Assembly (NCBI RefSeq): GCF_001540865.1
Contig: NC_033625.1
Span: 8,481,804 to 8,545,803 of the forward strand
Source: Ananas comosus
Lineage: Eukaryota; Streptophyta; Magnoliopsida; Poales; Bromeliaceae
Direction: 5' to 3'
DNA length: 64,000 nt
Under the pieces are notes generated by a model. It was given only the letters and a program-made list of their open reading frames with translations. It was not told where the DNA came from and made no database searches. Positions 43,309 to 55,300 of this stretch are shown here, one piece after another. The position numbers and the translations under genes were made by a program. Position 1 is the first letter of the stretch; each line of letters begins with the position of its first letter.

Positions 43309-46300
43309 ATGGATTTTCTCTCTCTTCCCACCTCCTCCTACACCCCCTCCACCACTCTCTCTCTAAAACCCCCTCTCAAACCCTCCCCTCCCCTCCACCT
43401 CCACCTCTCCTCCCGCAAACCCTCTCCTCCTCTGCCGCCGCCGCCGTCGCCGTCGCCTCTCTCCGCCGCCGCACGTCGCCCCTCGATCCCGTCTCTTCCC
43501 CAACCTCCCAAACCCTCCTCCTCCAATCCCCTCTCCTCCAAGCTCTGGCTCTCAAGTAAGCTCGCCCCCCCTCCTCCTCCCCCTCCTCCCCCTCCCTTAC
43601 CTCCACAAGAAGCCCTATCTCCCGATCCTCCCACCTCCGATCCCCCTTCTCCGGCGCCGAGCCCCGAATCTGCGTCGGCAAACGCTGATTTCAGGGAACC
43701 CGGTAAGATATTCGTGGGTAACCTCCCGCTCTGGATTAAGAAGAACGAGATCGCCGAGTTCTTCCGCCAATTCGGGCCGATAAAGAAGGTGGAGCTCATC
43801 AGAGGCCACGAGGACCCTGAGCGGAACGGAGGAGACGGCGGCGCGGGCGGTGGACTTCGACAGCGTGGAGTTCCACGGGAGGGTCCTTACGGTTCGGTTG
43901 GATGATGGGAGGAGAATGCGGGCGAGGTCGGAGGAGAGGGCGAGGTGGGTGGCAGGGTCCGGGGAGGGGAGAGATTTCCGGTCGACATGGCACGAGGAAA
44001 GGGATAGGGCCTGTAGGAAGTTCCGGCAGGTTCTGGAGGCTCAGCCAGAGAATTGGCAGGCTGTGGTCTCCGCCTTTGAGAAAATAGAGAAGGTATGAAA
44101 CTTGTTTCAGAATTCTGAGAGCTCTGAAGAGTCCCTCTGTTTTCAATTAATCTATGTTTTAGATTATGTGATTGGTGATTAGATGCGAAACTTACTTAAA
44201 TGGTAGCTTCGAATAGAAAATGAGGATGACGCCACCAGTAAAAGTAAATTTGTTCATGCTATGCTGTGACTTAATTTTTCTTTTCTTTCTTTATCTGCGA
44301 ATTTAAAATTACTTGCTCTCTAATGCTGAACATTGGAATATGCTACAATAGTTTGTTGGAAGAATGGAGGAAATAAACAAAATGGCTGTTAGGAAAAGGA
44401 GGACAAGTCAATGTGCTCAATGCGTAAAATGATTTCAAAGAATTTTGGAATTTAGTTTCTCTTAATAAACCCTAGGTGCAGAATTTTGAAGTTATAGACA
44501 TGAAAGATACTCGCTGCTTTGGGTTCGAGTCTATACGTTTGGAATAAAAAGCCAAAATGTCATAAAACGCATGTAATTGAGAATGCTCTAAGGTGCTGCT
44601 AATGAAAGTGCAAATTCCTCATTAAATTCTATGATTTTCCCATAGCAATATGTGTGTCATATTTTTAGTATATATTCTTGATATTTAATTTGTCTTCCTG
44701 ATGTTTTCCTTTGAATAGTGAGAAACTATGAAATGGGGAGAGCAAATATAGAAATGGGGAGAGCAAATATAGATATCAACATTTACTGTAACAAACGAAA
44801 ATACAGGAAAGTTGCAATTGGCTGGTACCTTGACCTGCTATTGCATTTTGATCATTACCATCTTACAACGTGTAGTGCAAATCTGGCGATCTGAAGACTT
44901 TACATGGATTTACATTTCTAAAACTTAACGTAGATTTGCGTAAGTACAGAGCTACATTATTTGTGCTGATCCTTTTCTAGACTACTTACTATGTTCTTTT
45001 ATATTTAGCCATCCAGGAGAGAGTATGGCTTAATGGTGATGTACTATGCAAAAAGAGGGGATAAGCACCATGCTCGTGCCACCTTCGAGAACATGAGAGC
45101 GAGAGGAATAGAGCCAAATTCATATGTGTTTACAAGGTAATACCTGTTATGCTGCTTGCGTAATTTAAAGTTGGCCAATTTGCATAAAAAATTCACTAGT
45201 TTTGAGCTTTTGCAAAAGTAGGCCGTCTTTTTGAATTTTGCAGATTCGAGCTGAATTTTCAATAAACTAATCAAAATACCTTGTTCCCTTTTTTCTTTCC
45301 TTTTTTTTTCTCTCGTTCTTTTCGTTCTCTCCTAAGAGGGCGGCAGAGGTGGAGGCGGCGGCTGTGGCGGCCCCGGCCCACCTTGCCTCTGTCGGGCCCA
45401 CCCTTACCCTCACCCTCACCCGCGCACCTCCCTCCTTCCTCGCCTCTGACCCTGCCGAGACCACGCCGCAACCCTCTNCTCTGTCGGGCCCACCCTTACC
45501 CTCGCCCGCGCACCTCCCTCCTTCCTCGCCTCTGACCCTGCAGAGACCACGCCGCAATCCTCTTTTTTTTTTTTTCTCAGACCCTCCTCCATTGCCTCTC
45601 CGGCTCTTTACGATAGTAAAGAGGGTAACGCCATGTCCTCTCATTTTTTTTTTCTCTCGTTCCTTTTTTTTTCTTTTCAACCCCCCTCAACCGTCTCCGT
45701 GACCCTCCATGATAGTAACGAAAATAGCGCCGCATCCTCTTACTCCGTCTTCGTCGGCGCAGGCACCAACACCAGCCCCGAAGGAGGACTCGGAGTGAGC
45801 GCGGATCTGAGCAGAGCCAAGAAAAAAATAAAAAATAAATAAAATAAAAAATAAAGAATAAAATATAATATATATATTTTTCTACAAGAAAAATAAAGAA
45901 TCAGAGAGAAGAAAAAGATGATGAAGATGCACTGTTTCAGAGGAACATCGCACTGTTTTAAAGAAAAATTATATTTTTCTCAATGAAAGTTGCACTCTTC
46001 AGACGAAAATTATACTATTTCTCCTCCTCCACACAAAAACAACGAGGAAGGAGGAAGAGGAAGAGGAGAAATAGTGTAATTTTCATCCAAAGAGTGTAAC
46101 TTTCGTTCAAAAAGTGCGACTTTTATTCATAAAGATTTAATTTTTCTCTCAAATAGTGTAAGTTTTCTTTAAAACAATGCAATGTTCCTTTGAAATAGTG
46201 TAACTTCATCTTCTTCTTTTCTCTCTGATTTTTTATTTTTCTTGTAACTTCTTTTCACTCTCTCCGACCCTCATCACTTCAACACCGCCTCTACGGCCCT

Positions 46301-49300
46301 TGGCAATGGTAACGAGGGCGGTACCACATCCTCTTCCTCCATCTCCTCCGTCAGTGCCGGCGGCCCTCGGTGATAATAACGAGGGCGGCGCCACCCCGCC
46401 TCCGCCTCCGCCTCCGCCGACGCCGGAGAAAGAAAAGGAGAACTTGAAACGGCGGATGAGAAGGACCATTAAATATCATTACTGCTACTAAAAAATGATA
46501 TATAATGGTCTTTTAAGCAGAAAAAAAAATTATTATTATTTTTTTACTTTTTATTTTTTATTTTTTTCTACCATCTGCATCATCTTTATTCACTCCTTGG
46601 AGATGGGCGTGTCTTTTTTTCCTCACCCTTATGGGCGACAAGCACCTCCTCAACAACGACCTCATCGCCTCCGTCCCTCATTCGAATCTGTTTCAAGTTC
46701 TCCTTCTCCTTCTTCGGCGCCAGCGGAGGCAGAGGCGGAAAAGGCGGCGCCGCTCTCGTTATTGTCGCCAAGGCCCGCCGACACCGGCGGAGGAGGAGAT
46801 AGAGGAAGAGAATGTAGAGCTACCCTCGTTACCGTCGTCGAGAGCCGCGGAAGCGGTGAAGGAGGCGATGAGGGTCGGAAAGGGTGAAAAAAGTTACAAG
46901 AAAAATAAAAAATCAGAGAGAAAATAAGAAGATAATGAAGTTACACTATTTCAGAGGAACATTGTACTGTTTTAAAAAAAACTTATACTATTTGAGAGAA
47001 AAATTAAACTTTTCTGAATAAAGTTTGCATTGTTTGAACGAAAGTTACACTCTTTAGACGAAAATTACACTATTTCTCCTATTCCTTCTCTTCCTTCCTC
47101 TTTGTTTTCGTGTGAAGGAGAAACAGTGTAATTTTCGTCCAAAAAGTGCAAGTTTCGTTCAAAGAGTGCAACTTTCATTTAGAAAAATATAATTTTTCTT
47201 TAAAATAGTGCAACGTTTCTCTGAAACAGTGCATTTTCATCATCTTCTTTTCTCTTCGATTCTTTATTTTTCTTGTAGAAAAAGGTTTTTTTTATATTTT
47301 ATTGTTTATTCTTTTTATTTTATTTATTTTCTACATTTTTTTCTTGGCTCCGCTTTCACCCGCGCTCGCTCTGCATCCTCCTTCGGCGCCGGTGTCGGTA
47401 CCTGCGCCGGCGAAGACGGAGTAAGAGGATACGGCGCTATCTTCGTTACTATCGTGAAGGGTTGTGGAGGCGGTGGAGGGAGGTCAAATAGAAAAAAAAG
47501 AACGAGAGGAAAAAAGAAGAGAAAGAGGATGCGGCGTTACCCTCTTTACTGTTGTAAAGAGCCGAGAAAGCGATGGAGGAGGGTCGGACAGAAAAGAAAA
47601 AAAGGGTAGAGGCGCGACCTCGGTGGAGTCGGAGGCGAGGAAGGCGGGGGGTGCGTGGGCGAGGATGAGGGTGTGCCGGACAGAGGCGAGATGGGCCGCC
47701 TCCTCCTTCACCTCCGCCTCCGCCTCCGCCCCCGCCCTCTTGGGAGAGAAATAAAAAAAAGAAAAACGAGAGAAAAAAAAAGAGGAGAGAGAAAAGGGAA
47801 CAAGGGTATTTTGGTCAGTTTTTTGAAAATCCGGCCCGAATCTGCTAAATCCAAAAAGGCGGCCTACTTTTGCGAAAGCTCAAAACTAGTGGATTTTTTA
47901 TGCAAATTAGCCTTTAAAGCAAGGTTTAAAGTGCCGTNCCTCTCCGGCTCTTTACGATAGTAAAGAGGGTACCGCCATGTCCTCTCATTTTTTTCTCTCG
48001 TTCCTTTTTTTTTTCTTTTCGACCCCCCTCCACCGTCTCCGCGACCTTCCATGATAGTAACGAAAATAGCGTTGCATCCTCTTACTCCGTCTTCGTCGGC
48101 GCAGGCACCAACACCAGCCCCGAAGGAGGACTCGGAGTGAGCGCGGGTCTGAGCAGAGCCAAGAAAAAAATATAAAAAATAAATAAAATAAAAAATAAAG
48201 AATAAAATATAAAATGTGTTTTTTTCTACAAGAAAAATAAAGAATCAGAGAGAAGAAAAAGATAATGAAGATGCACTGTTTTAGAGGAACATCGCACTGT
48301 TTTAAAGAAAAATTATATTTTTCTCAATGAAAGTTGCACTCTTCAGACGAAAATTATACTATTTCTCCTCCACACAAAAACAACGAGGAAGGAGGAAGAG
48401 GAAGAGGAGAAATAGTGTAATTTTCATCTAAAGAGTGTAACTTTCGTTCAAAAAGTGCGACTTTTATTTAGAAAGATTTAATTTTTCTCTCAAATAGTGT
48501 AAGTTTTCTTTAAAACAATGCAACGTTCCTTTGAAATAGTGTAACTTCATCTTCTTCTTTTCTCTCTGATTTTTTATTTTTCTTGTAACTTCTTTTCACT
48601 CTCTCCGACCCTCATCACTTCAACACCGCCTCCGCGGCCCTCGGCAATGGTAACGAGGGCGGTGCCACATCCTCTTCCTCCATCTCCTCCGTCGGTGCCA
48701 GTGGCCCTCGGCGACAATAACGAGAGCGGCGCCACCCCGCCTACGCCTCCGCCTCCGCCTCCGCCGACGCCGGAGAAAGAAAATGAGAACTTGAAATGGA
48801 CCCGGATGAGAAGGACCATTAAATATCATTACTGCTATCGAAAAATGATATATAATGGTCTTTTAAGCAGAAAAATTTTTTTTTTATTATTTTTTTTACT
48901 TTTTTTTTTTTTCTACCATCTGCATCTTTGTTCACTCCTTGGAGATGGGCGTGTCTTTTTTTCCTCACCCTTATGGGCGACAAGCACCTCCTCAACAATG
49001 ACCTCATCGCCTCCGTCCCTCATTCGGATCCATTTCAAGTTCTCCTTCTCCTTCTTCGGCGCTAGCGGAGGCAGAGGCAGAAAAGGCGGCGCCGCTCTCG
49101 TTATTGTCGCCAAGGCCCGCCGACGCCGGCGAAGGAGGAGATAAGAGGAAAAGAATGTAGAGCTACCCTCGTTACCGTCGCCGAGAGCCGCGGAAGCGGT
49201 GAAGGAGGCGATGAGGGTCGAAAAGGGTGAAAAAAGTTACAAGAAAAATAAAAAATCAGAGAGAAAATAAGAAGATAATGAAGTTACACTTTCAGAGGAA

Positions 49301-52300
49301 CGTTGCACTGTTTTAAAAAAAACTTACACTATTTGAGAGAAAAATTAAACTTTTCTGAATAAAAGTTGCATTGTTTGAACGAAAGTTACACTCTTTAGAC
49401 GAAAATTACACTATTTCTCCTCTTCCTTCTCTTCCTTCCTCTTTGTTTTCGTGTGAAGGAGAAACAGTGTACTTTTCGTCCAAAAAGTGCAAGTTTCGTT
49501 CAAAGAGTGCAACTTTCATTGAGAAAAATATAATTTTTCTTTAAAATAGTGCAACGTTTCTCTGAAACAATGCATTTTCATCATCTTCTTTTCTCTCCGA
49601 TTCTTTATTTTTCTTGTAGAAAAAGGTTTTTTTTTATATTTTATTGTTTATTCTTTTTATTTTATTTATTTTCTACATTTTTTTCTTGGCTCCACTTTCA
49701 CTCGCGCTCACTCCGTGTCCTTCTTTGGTGCCGGTGTCGGTGCCTGCGCCAGCGAAGGCGAAGTAAGAGGATGCGGCGCTATCTTCGTTACTATCGTGAA
49801 GAGTTGTGGAGGCGGTGGAGGGAGGTCAAATAGAAAAAAAAGAACGAGAGAAAAAAAAGAAGAGAAAGAGGATGCGGCGTTACCCTCTTTACTGTTGTAA
49901 AGAGCTGAGAAAGCGATGGAGGAGGGTCGGACAGAAAAGAAAAAAAAGGGTAGAGGCGCGACCTCGGTGGAGTCGGAGGCGAGGAAGGCGGGGGGTGCGC
50001 GGGCGAGGATGAGGGTGTGCCGGACAGAGGCGAGATGGGCCGCCTCCGCCTTCGCCTCCGCCTCCGCCTCCGCCCCCGCCGCCCCCGCCCTCTTGGGAGA
50101 GAAATAAAAAAAAGAAAAACGAGAGAAAAAAAAGAGGAGAGAGAAAAGGGAACAAGGGTATTTTGGTCAATTTTTTGAAAATCCGGCCCGAATCTGCTAA
50201 ATCCAAAAAGGCGGCCTACTTTTGCAAAAGCTCAAAACTAGTGGATTTTTTATGCAAATTGGCCTTTAAAGTTCTTATATTGGTTCTGATTTCAAGAAAG
50301 TTACTTGAGTAGGACAGCACGTGTAGGATAATGTGTGTTTTCCCCCTCTCTTTTGTATTGGAGCTCTTATTCCAAAGCTTGGACAATTGGTATAGGATTT
50401 AGTCAGGGTAGCCAACAGTAATATAAAATGTTCTTTTTAGACTTTGTTTATGAGATTATGATTTATGACTAATAATCTGGTGTAAGGTGTTTCTGTACAA
50501 AAGCAGATTAATAATAGTAGCTTGAGCAATGAATTTTTGTAACAGGATCTAATTTACTTAGAAAATGTCTCTTGCATGTTCTAATTATGTGAAAGTATTC
50601 GAATTATCTAGGGTTGCATGACTACTAGCTTATCTTTTACACCAAGTAATTTGACCCTGTACATATGTCCATTGGGGTAAATTGGGTCTTCTGCCAGGGC
50701 GGAGATCCTCTTTTCCGCATGTCTATTGGGGTAAATGCACTGCTACATTCTGAACTTAACATGCTATTCGTAAGTTAAGCAGTCATTATAAGCTAAGAAA
50801 TTAAGAGGAATTTAAAAGCAGTAACTTATCCTTAAACTTGATCAACATGGAGATCCATTTCTTTACATTCGAGCTTTGTCAAACCACCCAAAATGAAAGT
50901 TGTGAGAACTTCCTATTCTTCTCCCCTTTTAGCCCCTTTGTGCCTTGTTGTGGTTCTTTAGTCTTGGGGGTTAGATTTCAAGTGTGTTTTCTACTTATGG
51001 GTCCTTAAATCCTCATAAAGAAAGAGAAAATAAACCTGTTAGAATCTCCTGTAATCTTTATCTTCTCTGTCTTATATGAATAGGTCGTCAAACTAAAATT
51101 GTAATCTTTTTTCTTTTTTTGCTTTTGCATTTTTCTTCCGTGACTCATTTGTCCTATCACCGCTATGTTAAATGAGCTATTTGATCAACATCAGGAAGCA
51201 TTTATTCTGTTGCTCATGTTGGAATTGTGCATCACCTGCATTAAGTGTAATTTATTTCATGCAGCCTTATTCACGCTTATGCAGTTGATAGAGATATGAG
51301 AGGTGCATTATCGTGCATTGAAGAGATGAAGACTGAGGGCCTTGAGCTTACTGTGGTGACTTACAGTATCCTTATTGCAGGCTTTGCCAAGATTAATGAT
51401 TCTGAGTGAGTTATTATTGTTCCTAACCGGCATATACCAATTTAATCCCTGCAGTTGACCTGGATTTCAAGCTCATCCTCTGACATAACAATGAAGTCCC
51501 TGAAGTTTGACCACAATTTCAATTTCGTAGTTTTAATTGAAACAAAGCAAAGTCCGCTGATGATGCTGACATGGTGATTTTTTTTTTTCGGGCAGTAGAC
51601 TTATAGAGCTTAATTGTTATGAAAACAAAACTTCAGGGACTAAATTTTGACAATTGAAGCTATGAGGGAAAATTTGAAATCAAGGTCAACCTTCAAGGAC
51701 TAAATTTCTAATTAAGCCTATCTTTTATGTGGTTCTGTTGTTTTATCTGTTTAATTTCTTGTCTTGTATTTATTCATTAATATTGCTTGACTTTTAGATC
51801 AGAAGCTGTTATTGTCCCATCATTCGTCGGGCCTTGGCCCAATATATGATTATGGTGGGCTTCTTGCTAATATCCTTATGGTGCTTTGGAAGATCTGCAG
51901 ATAACTGGTTTGAAGAGGCAAAACAGAAGCTTACGTCCCTGAATGCCATTATATATAGCAACATTATTTATGCTCATTGGTAAGTACTTCAAGATGGATA
52001 TGAATTTTCTTTTCAAGTTCTGTAAGTTGTATCTGTGAATCTGGTGTAAGATGATGCATATGGCTAATGCAGTTTTTTTCTAAAAAAAAAATTCTTCCAA
52101 ACTTTCTGTCTCTTTATTTTGGTTCGCTGTACTCGTAAATAATTATTCAACACAGTATTGTTAACTGTTCTAAAGCTATTATTATGAATGCGGTTGTGAA
52201 CCATGATATATGATACATTTATACTATCAAATGTTAACATTCAAGATTTATTTCATTAACTTCTTTCGTATAATCTCTAGGGCCACAGGGATCGTACAAT

Positions 52301-55300
52301 TCAGCCCTAGGATTTTACCATATTTCTCTTCTTATTAAAAATAGACATTTGGTCAAATTGTAATATGGACTCTTTTGGTCTGATAAAACTGATATTGATC
52401 GATGTTGCAGTTACTAATGATTGCTTCAATATGTGCAATCCTTTCAGCCAAGCTGGGAATATGGGTAGAGCTGAAGAATTGGTCCGCGAAATGGAAGAAA
52501 ATGGGATAGATGCTCCTATTGATGCATATCACAGTATGATGCATGGCTACACAAATATTCAGAATGAAGAGAAATGTTTAATTGTGTTTGAAAGACTTAA
52601 GGTTTGTTTGCTAGTAACATTGTTTATTGTGTAATTCTAGTTTAATGTTTCTTTCTTAGTGAAAGTACTGCAAATCTACTGGAGTGTTAAATGCTGACTA
52701 GTGGATGCTTAATCTCTAACTTTCATGTGATTGTTTACAATTTATGCAGGAATGTGGATTCACACCTTCAGTTATTACTTATGGTTGTCTTATCAATTTG
52801 TATGTTAAGGTGGACTTTTCTTTTCTCGCGTCGTTTGCCATAGTTTATCCTTAACTCTGACTATTTTTGGCTTCTGTACTTGTGTATCCTTATAAAGTTT
52901 ACTCACTTAACATAATTAGAAATAATTGTGATAAACTGATAATTGCCAGCTGGTCTGTATGCAATCTGATCTTTCACGGACAAATCAAAACAAAGTTGTT
53001 TTTGTTAATGGGGAAGCAAGTACTTAAAAAACTAGACAGATAAACTACTTCGTTTGTCGCAATTTGATCTTATAGACAATCAAAAATTTTCACCTGGAAG
53101 TTATATCTATCCATAACATTTGTGTATAACAATTCTGTGCACATTATCTATGAGTATTACCTACAAACTATATCGTTCATTTTTCCACTGTCACTGTGTG
53201 GCATAACAATATTTTTATTACTCATTTCTACAGATTGGGAAGGTCTCAAAAGCCTTAGAGATAAGCAGAATAATGGAATCATGTGGCATCAAACATAATA
53301 GCAAGACTTACTCAATGTTGATCAATGGGTTTATCCATTTAAATGATTATGCAAATGCCTTCAGCATCTTCGAGGAGATGCTTAAATCAGGCTTAAAAGC
53401 AGATCGCGTCATATACAACATTTTGGTAGAAGCATTTTGTAAAATGGGTAATATTGATCGAGCCCTTCGTATCGTTGACAAAATGCAAAAGGAGAGATTT
53501 AGGCCTTCAGGTAGAACATTTAGGCCAATTATAGAAGGGTATGCAGCAGCTGGAGATATGAAAAGAGCTATGGAAACTTTCGATCTTATGCGAAGAAGTG
53601 GTTGTATTCCAACTGTAGAAACTTACAATGCTCTTATTCATGGTCTCGTCAGGAAGCATCAGGTAGTTCTCATGATTAACTTTAAGTACTTTTTTGACTA
53701 ACAGATTTTTTGCATTTATACTTGTCAAAATGCATGTAATTATGCATACCTCTCCAAAGTGCAAATTTGTCTATATGTTCTTGACAGTATGATATTTCGT
53801 TAGATGCCCCTCTGTGATACTACATACATTGTGAACATGCACTCACTTGACTACAGTCGTACCATAGTAACTTTTAAGTCCTGAACTAGGGAATTGAAAT
53901 GACAAAATTGCTCTTATGGGTGTAGGAATAAGTGGTTCTGTGATAACTAGTTTTGTATGGGGATTTTCTTTTGTGATTGCAAGCTAGGACTACGTTTTAT
54001 TCCATTGTAAGGTCCTGATAATCATGGTTTTTCTGGATAGGACATTTCACCTTCGAAGTGACTTATTATATTCTGAGAAAATTGATTTAGAGTTGGTATA
54101 TGCTATGCAGTTGTACATACTACATACATTGTGAACATGTATTCACTTGACCATTGTCATACCGTAGTAACTTTTTAGTCCTCAACTAAGGAATTGAAAT
54201 GACAAAATTGCTCTCATCTTGCACCAGTACACAGGGTGTGTTTGGATGTAGGAATAAGTGTTCTGTGATAACTTGTTTTATGGGGATTTCCTTTTGTGAT
54301 TGCAAGCTAGGACTATGTTTTATTCCATTGTAAGGTCCTGATAATCATGGTTTTTCCAGATGGGACATTTCACCTTCGAGGTGACTTATTATATTCTGAG
54401 AAAATTGATTTAGAGTTTGCATATGCTTTGCAGTTGTAGATATCTTTCCACAAGTCCCTGTACATCTTTTCATAGTCCCCACCAACCATTTACTCTGATT
54501 GTTAGGCTCTTAAAAATCTTGAAATCGACCATCAAGTGTCAAATATTTTGCCAACACCATTCCATGCAGATGGATTTAGGATTATATTGGTTGTTTCATG
54601 TGTTTCTGTTAGATTTCTAACATTCTGCAACAGAAAGTAGAGTTGCATGGTTATTTAGACAAATGAGTTGTTTCTAAGGGTATATATTTATAGATTTTTA
54701 CATTGCAAGGGTATAAATGCAAATAACTATAGTTGAAGGCTTTAATGAGTCGGAGTCCATAATCATTATTTGATGTTTTCTAGGTGGAAAAAGCTGTTGA
54801 TGTCATGGAAAAGATGTCTTTGGCTGGGATGACTCCAAATCAGCATACCTACACAATTATAATGGGCGGTTATGCTGCTGATGGTGATATAGGCAAAGCC
54901 TTCGAATACTTCACAAAAATTAAGGAGAATGGACTAAAACTTGATGTTTTCATATACGAAGCATTGCTTAAGGCATGTTGCAAATCGGGGCGGATGCAAA
55001 GTGCTTTAGCAGTCACGAGGGAAATGAGCGTCCGAAAGATTCCAAGGAACACGTTTGTTTACAACATTCTAATTGATGGGTAATTGTTTTATACGTCTTT
55101 TCAAAAAATACAATGATTGAAGAGGATTATATCTTTTCGCCATTCTCATAGGGATGACAAATTTCTCTTTACCCTACCTAGAAACCCGACCCTACCAGAA
55201 CTGGTTTGGTACCCTAGCCTAAAAATTTTTGGGCAGGATAACGGTAAAAAATTTCTTCCTAAATTATTTTCTAGTTGGGTTAGGGTTTACCTGTTTCAGA

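Larger units (their letters stand above)
45173..50264. mobile_element. Fold-back Mutator-type element in PPR4 intron 2, with perfect 9-bp target duplication
   Basis: The termini GGCCAATTTGCATAAAAAATT and TTTTTTATGCAAATTGGCC extend as inverted repeats for at least 50 bp. TTTAAAGTT flanks both sides (45164-45172 and 50265-50273). The interior alternates GC-rich arms (CTCCGCC/GGCGGAG runs) with AT-rich blocks carrying AAAGAGTGTAAC and GTTACACTCTTT motifs, arranged as nested palindromes centred near 46.04, 46.54 and 47.1 kb. A second full set follows N at 47938. No transposase frame is seen; all open frames are low-complexity mirror images. It is the same family as 30508-32562. Confidence 0.88.

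Noticed and set aside
43338..43799. 153- and 101-codon antisense frames
   Set aside because: Shadow of PPR4 exon 1, which is open in several frames because it is GC-rich and Pro-coded.
51787..51892. Alternative acceptor at about 51798 (TTTTAG|ATCAGAAGC) for PPR4 exon 4
   Set aside because: It gives a non-homologous insert before ADNWFEEAKQKL, while the acceptor ending at 51892 gives ESADNWFEEA as in the family.
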